From the NCBI RefSeq assembly GCF_020497125.1, contig NC_059080.1:72460618-72524617 (forward strand): 64,000 bases of DNA, read 5' to 3'. The notes under the pieces were generated by a model. It made no database searches, was not told the origin of the DNA, and saw only the letters and a program-made list of their open reading frames with translations. The translations under genes and the position numbers were made by a program. The DNA comes from Mauremys mutica. Taxonomy: Eukaryota > Chordata > Testudines > Geoemydidae. Below, one piece after another: positions 10,681-20,583 of this stretch (positions are counted from its first letter, which is position 1; each line of letters starts with the position of its first letter).

Positions 10681-13600
10681 CTGAAACGGACAAAATAAAT
10701 GCTTTCAGTATGCACAGAAAACAGGTACAGGTTTGTAATAGTTATTTGTTTTTATTTTTTAACAGTTTGGATGAAATAGTTCCTCAACCTATTTTCCAGC
10801 ATTTGGTGGTGTTTCTGCATACAGGAACAGTCTGGGGACCACAGGGCAGTATTATTCAACCACAACCTTAACTCCACTTCTACAAGTAAATAGGTAAAAG
10901 AGCCTCCGGCTAGATCTATGTTGCTAGAGCTAGTAAAAAAATGAAAAAATGTTGCACAAATATTTCTGAATTTGTTTTGCATTTTCAACATTTTGAAATG
11001 TCACAAAGTGTCAACCAGCCGTATAGTTCCAACAATGGGGGAGGGGGATTTTACAAACATTTTTTTCAAAGTTTCTTCTTTATTTTTTTTTATTGAAATA
11101 TTTTGAAAATTTACATTTTTGAAGCTCTAATTTTTTTTTGACCACCTCTATGTACTGCTTTTCCATGAGAAAATCTGTGGGATTATGATGTTCATCTCTC
11201 TTAGCCAGTCTCAGGATAGCCCTGCCTACTCCACTCCCCCACACATTCCTGGGTTTCAGGAAGCAGGGATGGTATTGCAGAGGTGAATGGTACCCCTTTC
11301 TCCCATGTGGGAGGGATGAGAGCTACACATGGAGGGCCTGAGGCACGATTAAGATCATGATTTTTTAAAAATGAAACAGTTTTATAACAAATTTGGACAT
11401 AGCCATATTTTCACTATTGCGTTTCAATGCAGATGTGTCCTTCATGTGGTTTTCAGTAAAATAACAGCATTTCAATAAGTTTAAATATAAAATGCATGGA
11501 AAACCATACACTCTGTGTGTATATTGCTTGTATCTTTCTGGGTTTTGTACTTATCTATGTGATGTATGTGTGTTGATTATAATTTGCCTTATTTGTCACT
11601 TTGGCCCAGATCCACAAATAGATTGTGTCTTTGTGTTCAAAATTATAAAGCTTTTAATAAAAAGGAAATAATAAATAAAAGATAAATTAAAAGATACAAT
11701 TGGTTCTCTCTGCAGAAAGAATGGTAATCTTGGGATTTCTTATTTTTCGTATTGGTGGGACAAGGGTGAAAGAAGAAAATAATGAAAAAATATTTAGATT
11801 CCGTGATCTTCAAGATGTTTTGCTTACATAAATTATAGAGCAGGGGCCTGATCTTACCTTCCTTGCTTAACTCAAGCTCCGATTAAAGTCAGTATGATAT
11901 ACTGTATAATTACATTGTTAGGCTTTCAGTTATGCTGTCGTAAATCCATAGTAACTCCACTGAGATCAGTGAGTTACGCCAAATTTATGTCAGTGTAGAT
12001 CAGAATCTAGCACAGTGGGAAGGTTTGAGTGCACAAGGTATGGAGGACTTGGTCTCAAATTAAATTGACTTTTGGTTTGTTCTTTAGTCCCCACAAATGA
12101 AGAGCACAACCCAGAAATAATACACATAATTTCAAGTGACTCTACAGGCAATTTTTAACTGAACGAGTCAAGATGCAGAACCAACTCTCCATTTATCCTG
12201 TGATGTATTCAAATATTACAATACTATGGAGCACCACAGAGGTTTTCATGGAGACTGAGAACTTTAGTGGTACAAGTTACCAGATAAGGTGTGTTTTTTC
12301 TCTCTCCACCCTGAAGAAATGGCAACAGGAAGTGGCTTCAGAAACAGACAAAAGAAAATATATTAGAAACAGTGAAATAATTTCTGGTGGTCTTCTATGT
12401 ATCCCATTTAATATTATAATATGATTCTTGAAACAATAGCTACTTTTAAGAGATTAAATGCATAACTTAAAGTAATGTGTGATATTTTTCAATAAATAAG
12501 AGACCTTATTCATCACTAACAAAATCCAATTCCTGCAGAATTCTAATGATAAATTAAATTCATATGTTGCCTTCTAGTACATCTCAATGCCATTGTTACA
12601 CAAATAACAGTCAACACAGAAACAAAAACAGCAGAGACATAATAATAGGCAAGGCACAAACAAGACAAAACCCACAGAATGGTGACATCGGTAAGGCTAT
12701 ATAGGTATAAAGGAGGACAGAATTTGGCCCACTAGATAAAATTCTGCTCTGATTCACAGTAGTATAAATCAGAGTAATTCCACCAAAATAAGCGAAGTTA
12801 CTCTGGATTTACACTGCTGTAAATGAAAGGAAAATTGGTCCAAAACACCTCAATTCATTAAAGCAAAGAGTAGTTTGCAACTGTTTCTGAACTTGTACAG
12901 TGTCTCATTAATGCCAAAAAATAAGAATCAACAAATAAAATTAATGGGTCATAGGCAAATATGATAGGACAAGCCACTATAATGAAGCAGTGTTCATGGC
13001 AACCAAATATTACAGTAGCATTAAGAGCAGGACTGGCCTTAGGCATTTTGCTGCTCAAAGCAAACTTCAATGTGTATACTGCCCTCTTTCCCCCAGGCCA
13101 TGATATTTTACAAAAATTCATAAATAAAAATCTATAAAGTAAGAGCAGTGAGTTTTGTCATTGTATTTCACCTCCCATTTCTAAAAACAATCGAGAAGCT
13201 GGACTAAGTGTAATGTGAATATGCAGTAACCATTTTTAGCAGGGTACACTTGGAAGTCTACTATAACACAGCAAAATGTATGGTACCCACTTAAATCATC
13301 TACATGAACAGTTATCAAAACTCAAGGGTAAAGTAGAGTGGTTCTCCATCCAATGGATCTTAGGAGGAGCACTGGAAGAGGGCTTCTCTGTGCTAACTTA
13401 TAGCAATCTGACAACCTATGAAAAAATGTAGTTGCCCTGGGACTAAAATATTTTCTATAGTGACTGGGAAGAACTGTTGAAACTTTATAGACTTTATGTA
13501 TTAAATTTTATTTTCAAATTAGTAAGAAGCTTTTGATAAAGAAAAGTGTAATATTGCCAAAAGATTATGTCAATATCAGAGCTCCTTCTGGGTTAAATTC

Positions 13601-13793
13601 CGTTTTCAAATACAGCAGTAGGTCAGTGACATCACTCAAGATTTTACACTAGGACAGTGGTTCCCAAACTGAGGTTCACAAAATGTTATGGGAGTTCTCA
13701 GGGAAAAAATTCCCTAATGACAGACAGAGCTGTCCATAGGGACCCCGGGTGGCACAGGGCCAGCAGCACGGAGCCTTGGGGACTTCCAAGAGC
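10681..13793. other. SLC16A14 5' intron, unassigned AT-rich sequence
   Basis: No exon signature. Includes a low-complexity T-rich patch at about 11050-11130, a region with self-complementary TTTGAAAAT/ATTTTCAA words around 10970-11120, and copies of the common short repeat (TTCACAGTAGTATAAATCAG... TTTACACTGCTGTAAATG) near 12728-12841 and 11880-12010. The 83- and 87-codon ORFs here look like chance. Confidence 0.45.
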
Positions 13794-14164
13794 TAAGCAG
13801 ACAGGGCCGGCTCCAGACCCCAGTGCACCAAGCGTGCGCTTGGGGCGGCGTCCCGCAGGAGGGCGGCAGGCGGCCCCGGTGGACCTCCCGCAGGCATGCC
13901 TGCGGAGGGTCCGCTGGGACCGCGGCTCCGGTGGACCTCCCGCAGATGTGCCTGCGGAGGGTCTGCCGGTCCCGCGGCTTCGGTGGAGCATCCGCAGGCA
14001 TGCCTGCGGGAGGTCCACCAGAGCCGCGGGACCGGCGGACCCTCCGCAGGCACATCTGCAGGAGGTCCACCGGAGCCGCGGGACTGGCGACCGCCAGATC
14101 GCCCCCGGCGGCGCGCCGCCATGCTTGGGGCGGCGCAAATCCTAGAGCCGCCCCTGTTAGCAGA
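13794..14164. mobile_element. GC-rich hAT-like non-autonomous element, 8 bp TSD
   Basis: The element (13802-14156) starts CAGGGCCGGCTCCAG and ends with the complement of CAGGGGCGGCTCTAG. It is flanked by taagcaga (13794-13801) and ttagcaga (14157-14164), 7 of 8 bases identical, as expected for hAT transposition. The inside is built of about four GC-rich units with the words CGCAGGCATGCCTGCGG and CGCAGATGTGCCTGCGG in both orientations, so it folds strongly on itself. Several 100-160 codon ORFs on both strands are by-products of this composition and should not be called genes. Confidence 0.85.
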
Positions 14165-14399
14165 GCAAAGCAAGAATATCTATCACACTGAGGAGATTTA
14201 GAAATAGAAAGGGAGGTGGATATTTTTTGCTGTTTTTAAAATTAAATAGGCTGCTAGTGTTGTTTTAAAATTATTATGAAGAACAAGTTTAAGTTTGTTT
14301 GTTTGCCTGTACTGATCAAGACCTGAATGCTTGAGTAGGCAGAACAATTTGAGCTGGCTTCTTAAATATCTTCATGTTGTTTCACATGTGATACTCCTC

Positions 14400-14552
14400 A
14401 ATGACACATAGGAGTCAGAGGCGCCAGTACGGGAGGGCAACGAGGGTCACATGCCACCCCTGTGTTGGCACACCCCCCTTCCTCGCCCCCAGCGGGTCTC
14501 TCCCCTTTTTTCCAGCCGCCCCCGTGGGCCTCCCCACTTTTCTGGTGGTGCC
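14400..14552. other. C/G-rich unassigned segment next to the large inverted repeat
   Basis: Contains CCACCCCTGTGTTGGCACACC and C-rich runs. It may belong to the same mobile element as the adjoining fold-back, but I cannot define its outer border. Confidence 0.3.
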
Positions 14553-14891
14553 CCTGAACATCTTAAAAAGTGGGTGAGATCCCTCTTTCAACCTCTGGCA
14601 GTCTTTATAATAATTTAAAAACAGGCTTAATCAAAAGTGATACAAGCTACAAAAGTGAGATCTTGGAAGAGTGATCTTGGAAATATAAAATTTGTTTTTA
14701 TGACACTATTTATTATACACTATTTATTATTATTCATCATTACAGTATTTTTATTATATTATGAAAGCGGCAACACTATTCCAAGATCTCACTTTTGTAG
14801 TTCTACCACTTTTGATTAATCCTGTTTTTAAATTATTATAAAGACTGCCAGGGGTTGAAAGAGGGATCTCACCCACTTTTTAAGATGTGCA
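14553..14891. repeat. Long inverted repeat (arms of about 110 bp)
   Basis: The left arm at about 14553-14672 (ACATCTTAAAAAGTGGGTGA onward, including GGCAGTCTTTATAATAATTT) is mirrored at about 14777-14891 (TCACCCACTTTTTAAGATG). The spacer is about 105 bp, AT-rich, with TTTATTATTATTC. The arms differ by only a few bases and indels, so the fold-back is either young or maintained. No TSD was found. Confidence 0.85.
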
Positions 14892-15741
14892 GGAGGGAAG
14901 CCCATTCTGATGCACCTTAAAAGTTCCACAAAGATTTACAAGAGAGAAATTATCTCCTGTGAATTTCCTAAAGTGCCCAGGAAAGAGGTTCCCTCCTGAA
15001 GAACTTCTAATGAGTGAGACAGGGAGTTCTGGTAGTGGGTTATCTAAACACTTCCAGATTATGACATTTACACATGCTATTGCCAACTATTTGCAAGCCA
15101 GCAGATCTTCAAAGTTGTCAAAAGCTAAACTTCCTTTTATGTTTTGCCTCTACATAGAAAATTCCATATAAAAACTATATTAAGCAGATTAAGTAATCAA
15201 TTTTTAAAAAAATACAGATGTCAAGGTTATGGTATTCAGCCCTACCTTAACTCTGATCCCTTTTACATATGCATCATGATATAAGGTTAGTTCCTTGGGA
15301 GTTGTAAATTGGTGTTGTCAGTAGAGCTCAGAGTGGTTTACACTAACTGAAGATTTGGCCACTGACTTTAATTATGTTATCATTTACTTCTTGCAGTACA
15401 TGTGTAGCTTCTTGCAGTACACGGTACCAGTGTGTGTGCCAGTCAGAGCTAATTAGTCACTTACATGAAAAATATACAGAAAGCTGGACTTGCACAATAT
15501 ATACTATACATTAATTATAACAAAACAATAGTGAAAAATTGCTTGCATATGTAAGCTGTCTAAGTTTGTAGCTCAGATACCTTCATAGTTAACTGTCTCA
15601 CCAGCTGCACTGCAACTCAGGAACACAGGGACATGTCTGTGTTCAGCTGAGGTAACTCCACAGTGAAATGCCTCCTTCACTGAAATTATGTGTAAAAAAG
15701 GTTGCGCTGCTAGTTGAAAGACAAACCTAAATAGATTGTCA
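14892..15741. other. Unassigned intronic sequence left of Harbinger A
   Basis: No coding or RNA signature. Short ORFs (68-70 codons) lack any recognisable motif. The common short repeat type may be present near 15630-15700 but is too decayed to call. Confidence 0.4.
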
Positions 15742-16112
15742 CTAGGGGTACGTCTACACTACGGGACTATTCCGAATTTGCATAAACCGGTTTTGTAAAA
15801 CAGATTTTATAAAATCGAGTGCGCACGGCCACACTAAACACATTAAATCGGTGGTGTGCGTCCATGGTCCGAGGCTAGCGTCGATTTCTGGAGCGTTTCA
15901 CTGTGGGTAGCTATCCCGTAGCTATCCCATAGTTCCCGCAGCCTCCCCCGCCCCTTGGCATTTCCGGGTTGAGATCCCAGTGCCTGATGGGGCAAAAATC
16001 ATTGTCATGGGTGGTTCTGGGTACAGCCTCACCCCTCCCTCCCTGAGCAGCAGACAACCGTTTCGCGCCTTTTTTGCTTGGTGAACTGTGCAGACGCCAT
16101 AGCACAGCAAGC

Positions 16113-17342
16113 ATGGACCCTGCTCAGCTCAATACCGCAATTGTGAATGTTTTAAACACCTCGCGCACTCTCGTGCAGTCTATGGTGAACCAGGACCTTC
16201 AATCCGAGGCGAGGAGGAGGCGGATACGGCAGCGCGGCGATGACAGTGATGAGGACGTAGACACAGAATTCTCTCAAACCGCGGGCCCCTGCGCTTTGGA
16301 GATCCTGATGGTAATGGGGCAGATTCTATCCATTGAACGCCGATTTTGGGCCCGGGAAACAAGCACTGACTGGTGGGACCGCATTGTGTTGCAGGTGTGG
16401 GACGATTCCCAGTGGCTGCGAAACTTTCGCATGCGTAAGGGCACTTTCATGGAACTTTGTGACTTGCTTGCCCCTGCCCTGAAACGCCATAATACCAAGA
16501 TGAGAGCAGCCCTCACAGTAGAGAAGCGAGTGGCGATAGCCCTGTGGAAGCTTGCAACGCCAGACAGCTACCAGTCAGTCAGGAATCAATTTGGAGTTGG
16601 AAAATCTACTGTGGGGGCTGCTGTGATGCAAGTAGCCAAAGCAATCACTAAGCTGCTGCTACGAAAGGTTGTGACTCTGGGAAACGTGCAGGCCATAGTG
16701 GATGGCTTTGCTGCACTGGGATTCCCTAACTGTGGGGGGGCGATAGATGGAACCCATATCCCTATATTGGCACCGCAGCGCCAGGGCACCCAGTACGTAA
16801 ACCGGAAGGGGTACTTTTCAATGGTGCTGCAAGCACTGGTAGATCACAAGGGACGTTTCACAAACATCCACGTGGGATGGCCAGGGAGGGTTCATGACGC
16901 TCGCGTCTTCAGAAGTACTACTCTGTTTAAACAGCTGCAGCAAGGGAATTACTTCCCAGACCAGAAAATAACAGTTGGGGATGTTGAAATGCCTGTCGTT
17001 ATCCTGGGGGACCCAGCCTACCCCTTGATGCCATGGCTCATGAAGCCATACACAGGCAGCCTGGACAGTGGTCAGGATCTGTTCAATTACAGGCTGAGCA
17101 AGTGCAGAATGGTGGTGGAATGTGCATTTGGCCGTTTAAAGGCGCGCTGGCGGACATTACTGACTCGCTCAGACCTCAGTCAAACCAATGTCCCCTATGT
17201 TATTACTGCTTGCTGTATTCTCCACAATCTCTGTGAGAGTAAGGGGGAGACCTTTATGGCGGGGTGGGAGGCTGAGGCAAATCACCTAGCCGCTGATTAC
17301 GCGCAGCCAGACACCAGGGAGATTAGAAGAGCACACCAGTAA
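16113..17342 (+). CDS. HARBI1-like PIF/Harbinger transposase (DDE nuclease)
   Basis: A 409-residue intronless open frame starting at ATG 16113 (MDPAQLNTAI); the frame is open further upstream to 16074 but without ATG. It would cut and join the element ends in the nucleus, working with the Myb-like partner, as known for Harbinger transposases. Features: acidic/basic N-terminal region (residues 30-55, including RRRRIRQRGDDSDED), a helix-turn-helix-like segment at about 153-178 (YQSVRNQFGVGKSTV), and the catalytic core with D212 (GGAIDGTHIP), D262 (GWPGRVHDARVF), GDPAYPLMPW at 299-308 and E336 (MVVECAFGRLKARW). All three acidic residues are present. The TAA at 17340 is probably a recent nonsense change: the same frame continues for 19 codons (AVRIREALKTSF...) to TGA at 17400, and that continuation resembles the C-terminus I recall for relatives. 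The lost tail is short. Length is in the usual range. Confidence 0.93.
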   Translation: MDPAQLNTAIVNVLNTSRTLVQSMVNQDLQSEARRRRIRQRGDDSDEDVDTEFSQTAGPCALEILMVMGQILSIERRFWARETSTDWWDRIVLQVWDDSQWLRNFRMRKGTFMELCDLLAPALKRHNTKMRAALTVEKRVAIALWKLATPDSYQSVRNQFGVGKSTVGAAVMQVAKAITKLLLRKVVTLGNVQAIVDGFAALGFPNCGGAIDGTHIPILAPQRQGTQYVNRKGYFSMVLQALVDHKGRFTNIHVGWPGRVHDARVFRSTTLFKQLQQGNYFPDQKITVGDVEMPVVILGDPAYPLMPWLMKPYTGSLDSGQDLFNYRLSKCRMVVECAFGRLKARWRTLLTRSDLSQTNVPYVITACCILHNLCESKGETFMAGWEAEANHLAADYAQPDTREIRRAHQ

Positions 17343-17496
17343 GCGGTGCGCATCAGAGAAGCTTTGAAAACGAGCTTCATCAATGGCCAGGGTACAGTGT
17401 GACTGCTGTGTTTGTTGATGAACACCCAACCCCCTTGATTGACTCAGTCCCTGTAAGCAACTCCCCCTCCCCCTTCGAGTACAGCTTACTTATGCA

Positions 17497-17536
17497 AATA
17501 AAGTCACTCTCATTTAAAAAGCATGAATTCTTTATT
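17497..17536. terminator. Convergent polyadenylation signals of the two Harbinger genes
   Basis: AATAAA on the plus strand at 17497-17502 serves the transposase. AATAAA on the minus strand (TTTATT on plus, 17531-17536) follows the Myb-like stop at 17620. The two transcripts would end within about 100 bp of each other or overlap. Element D shows the same arrangement at 63725-63730 and 63764-63769. Confidence 0.7.
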
Positions 17537-17619
17537 GATTCATTATAAAAAGAGGGAGAGAAGTAAGGGTGTGGTTTGGGAGGAGGATAGGAGGGATGGA
17601 GAAGGCCATTAAAAAAAAT

Positions 17620-19601
17620 TCACAGTAACGACATCCTTCTGGTTGGGCTGTCCACGGGGGTGGAGTGGGCGGGGGCACGGAGCCTCCCCCCACGCGTTCT
17701 TACACGTCTGGGTGAGGAGGATGTGGAACATGGTGAGGGTTGAGGGTGGTTATACAGGGGCTGCAGCGGCACTCTGTGATCCTGCTGCCGTTCCTGAAGC
17801 TCCACAAGACGCCGGAGCATGTCAGTTTGATCACGCAGCAGCCCCAGAGTTGCATCCCGCCACCGCTGATCTTCCTGCCGCCACCGCTGATTTTCCTGCC
17901 GGTCTTCCTGCCGCCACCTCTCATCTCGGTTGTCCCTCCTGTCCTCACGTTCATCCCTCCTGTCCTCACGTTCACTGGCCTCTTTCCTGTAATTTGATAC
18001 CACGTCCTTCCACTCATTCAGATGAGCTCTTTCATTGCGTGTAACTTCCATAATATCCGAGAACATCTCATCTCGCGTCTTCTTTTTCCTCCGCCTTATC
18101 TGTGCTAGCCTTTGGAATGGAGGAGGGATGGTTGAAAAATTTGCAGCTGCATGAGGGAGATAAATATTTAGAAAGATACATTTTACAGAACAATGGTTAT
18201 ACTCTTTCACAGTGAACAGCACTATTCACCTAGCACATGTGATTTCCCTACAAGGTCGCATTTTTCATCTTAATAGTGAGTGCTTGCAGCTCTGGAGTTA
18301 CAGATCTCACAGACACAGGTCCAGGCATCAGAATTCAGCTTGCATGCGGCCATGGTAAGCCACTGTCTTTCGGCTTCTGTAGTGATTTACCCCTCCCCCC
18401 CAACGCATGGCTAATACCACGCTAGCTCCCTGCTAATCAACAACCTTCCCACCCCCCCACCCACTGCGTGTCTGGTAGCTTGGGGAAGATCGCCGGTGAC
18501 CAAACACAGAAAAGATCATCGGCATTTCACTCCTCCCCTCCCCCCGCTTCGCTACGTGCAGGAAAGTTTTTTTTTTTAAGCTGCTGCAATCCACGAACCC
18601 AGTAGAAAAATGGCCACCCCCCTTACTTAAATTCCTGATTTTTAACCAGGTTATCCTGAACGATATCACTTTGCTGAGGATAACAGAACAAGATAAAGAG
18701 CGGATGCTTCTTGAATGCCAGCAGTCACCGGGACCATACGCTGCTATGCTTTGCCACGCAATGATACCTGATTACTTGCTACATGCATGGCGTGGTAAAG
18801 TGTCCTACCATGGTGGGCGGAACAAGGCTGCCTTGCCCAGAAACCTTCTGCAAAGGCTTCTGGAGTACCTACAGGAGCGCTTCATCGAGATGTCCCTGGA
18901 GGATTTCCTCTCAATCCCCGGACATGTTAACAAACTTTTCTAAGTAACTATACTGTCTGCGAATGCATCCCAAGTCCTCAGGGCAAATCAATCATTAAAA
19001 AAGGCTTGCTTAAAAAACAATGTTTGCTATTTGCAAAGGTACACTCACCAGAGCTCCCTTCCATGGCGTCATTGTCTGGGATAGTGGCTTGTGAGGGCTG
19101 GGAGGACGGTAATTCCGTCAGGGTGAGAAAAAGCTCCTGGCTGCTGGGGCTCACGGAGTGCTGTGTGCTCTCTGCTAGGTCTTCCTCCTCTTCTTCATCT
19201 TCATCTTCCCCGTCTGCATAATCCTCAGACATGGCAGAGATTACAACCCCCACCTCGGAATCCACGATCAGGGGTGGGGTACTTGTGGCGCAGCCCCCTA
19301 AAATTGCATGCAGCTCAGCATAGAAGCGGCATGTTTTTCGACCTGCCCCGGACCTTCCGTTTGCTTCTTTGGTTTTCTGGTAGGCTTGTCTGAGCTCCTT
19401 AACTTTCACTCTGCACTGCACTGAGTCCCTGCTGTGGCCTTTATCAGTCATAGCCTTAGAAATTCTTTCAAATACTTTTTCATTTCGTCTTTTGGAACGC
19501 AGTTCTGTTAGCACTGAATCCTCTCCCCAGATAGCGATCAGATCCAGTACCTCCCATGCAGTCCATGCTGGGGCTCTTTTACTATTCTCAGGAGACTGCA
19601 T
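17620..19601 (-). CDS. Myb/SANT-like Harbinger accessory protein (two exons)
   Basis: CDS = complement of 19049-19601 joined to 17620-18146, 1080 bp, 359 residues plus stop. The donor after 19049 is GTGAGT and the acceptor before 18146 is ctccctcatgcag; joining G to CT restores frame. The start is ATG 19601 (MQSPENSKRAPAWT); an in-frame ATG at 19721 is an alternative. Exon 1 carries the trihelix/Myb domain: RAPAWTAWEVLDLIAIWGE, then NEKVFERISKAM and CRVKVKELRQAYQKTKEANG, ending with AELHAILGG. Next comes an acidic run (EDEDEEEEEDL) and SSQELFLTLTELPSSQP. Exon 2 starts near RLAQIRRRKKKTRDEM and continues as a charged coiled coil with repeats of the ERE/DRRDERED and RWRQED type. In Harbingers such proteins import the transposase into the nucleus and recruit it to element ends (known for the family). 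Similar proteins are often annotated in turtles as zinc finger and SCAN domain protein 29-like because of the shared domain. No stop or frameshift seen. Confidence 0.88.
18650..18943 (+). CDS. Harbinger ORF3: conserved exon opposite the Myb-like gene, possibly BEN-like
   Basis: A 97-codon open exon ending in TAA at 18941, preceded directly by a splice acceptor (gatttttaaccag, ending 18649). There is no ATG near its start; the first methionine is well inside the conserved block (KERMLLECQQ), so an upstream exon must supply the start if it is used. It lies on the strand opposite the Myb-like gene, wholly inside that gene's intron. The same protein occurs in element D (60707-61054) in the same relative position: 48 of 84 residues identical by hand count, no gaps. 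Shared landmarks include ITL, TE.D.ERML, YAA, the AW.GK..YHG stretch, KAAL.RNLL.RL and SL.DF.SIP. The layout YAxxL..., W.GK, KxAL, then an LL-rich helix recalls BEN domains (DNA-binding or adaptor modules), but I could not test this. The 5' exon and promoter are unknown. Confidence 0.65.
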   Translation, partial: VILNDITLLRITEQDKERMLLECQQSPGPYAAMLCHAMIPDYLLHAWRGKVSYHGGRNKAALPRNLLQRLLEYLQERFIEMSLEDFLSIPGHVNKLF

Positions 19602-19759
19602 TGTTAACTGTGCTGATGAGCTGTGCGTGGTCACCTGTGCTGATGAGATCTCCACGCTGGGGAAGCAGGAAATGAATTTCAAAACTTCGCAGGGCTTTTC
19701 CTGTCTACCTGGCCAGTGCATCCGAGTTCAGAATGCTGTCCAGAGCGGTCACTGGTGCA

Positions 19760-19765
19760 CTGTGG
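19760..19765. repeat. ERV target-site duplication, left copy (ctgtgg)
   Basis: Identical to 24182-24187. A 6 bp duplication is what alpha- and betaretrovirus-type integrases make. The joined flanks restore the Harbinger sequence (GCACTGTGGGATACCGCC), which also occurs uninterrupted in related Harbinger copies as CACAGTG / CACTGTGGGATA. Confidence 0.93.
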
Positions 19766-20056
19766 TGTGGGATTGTTGTGCATGAGAGTGTGGGAAACTG
19801 ATATGCAAGTTTCTAGGATGAGGCTAGTTCTTATCTGCTGGTAGGCAGTAATAGGATAATAAATTAAAAAGCTGTCTAGGATGATGTTACCCAATGAAGT
19901 TACAGTTGCTGCCTGTGTGTATTTTATTAACCAATTAGCAATTGCTTGATTGCTTGCTTTAAGTGTATAAAGATGTATGCTGGAGAGAATTAAAATGACT
20001 TTGCTTTCAATCATATTGATGGTCGAGCTCTGTCCACGCACGCCTGCGCTGCAACA
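19766..20056 (+). repeat. 5' LTR (291 bp)
   Basis: Begins TGTGGGATTG and ends GCTGCAACA (TG...CA). A CCAAT box at 19931-19935, TATAAA at 19966-19971 and an ATTAAA-type polyadenylation signal at 19989-19994 can be seen, giving a plausible U3-R-U5 order with a short R-U5. Confidence 0.92.
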
Positions 20057-20058
20057 AA

Positions 20059-20077
20059 TGGTGACCCCGACGTGATT
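20059..20077 (+). other. Primer binding site matching tRNA-Trp
   Basis: TGGTGACCCCGACGTGATT starts two bases after the LTR and is the complement of the 3' end of vertebrate tRNA-Trp (…TCACGTCGGGGTCACCA). This primer is known from avian alpharetroviruses and some endogenous groups. The match is read against the tRNA as I remember it. Confidence 0.85.
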
Positions 20078-20520
20078 CGTATCGAATGAAAGTGTCGGTG
20101 GCCTGACCCAGGCGGAGAAGCCCAGAGGCGAACGGCCAGGAGCCTGAGCCCAGAGGCGGGGAGTGCTTATCCGACGTGACTCGTATCGAGTGATGATAGT
20201 GTCGGGAGCCTGAGCCCAGAGGCGAACGGCCAGGAGCCTGAGCCCAGAGGCGGGCGGCTGGGAGCCACGGCGGGGAGTGCTTGGGAAGCCCCCGGACCCC
20301 GACGTGACTCGTATCGAGTGATGATAGTGTCGGGAGCCTGAGCCCAGAGGCGAACGGCCAGGAGCCTGAGCCCAGAGGCGGGCGGCTGGGAGCCGCGGCA
20401 GGGAGTGCTTGGGAAGCCCCCGGACCCCGACGTGATTCGTATCGAATGATGATAGTGTCGGGAGCCTGAGCCCAGAGGCGAGTGGCTGGGAGCCTGAGCC
20501 CAGAGGCGGGGAGGAGCTGC
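20066..20520 (+). repeat. ERV leader tandem repeats carrying extra primer-site-like copies
   Basis: Four copies of (CCC)GACGTGA(T/C)TCGTATCGA(A/G)TGA occur with the GACGTGA word at 20069, 20173, 20301 and 20429; spacings are 104, 128 and 128 bp. The first is the primer site itself. The copy at 20429 repeats GACCCCGACGTGATT exactly. Between them, GAGCCTGAGCCCAGAGGCG recurs many times. The last two full 128 bp units are nearly identical. Confidence 0.9.
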
Positions 20521-20583
20521 GGCGGGGAGTGCCGGAGAAGCCCGCGAGCGTCCGAAAAGAGAGACGCACCTGAGCCCTGAGGA

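Noticed and set aside
13657..14201. Overlapping ORFs of 101-162 codons on both strands
   Set aside because: They lie on a GC-rich palindromic hAT-like element with 8 bp TSD; open frames in several phases are a composition effect.
17643..18044. 133-codon plus-strand ORF
   Set aside because: Antisense shadow of Myb-like exon 2, whose frame and splice junction are supported by element D.
20059..20077. tRNA-Trp gene fragment
   Set aside because: Only the 3' complementary 19 bases are present directly after an LTR, which is a primer site, not a tRNA gene.
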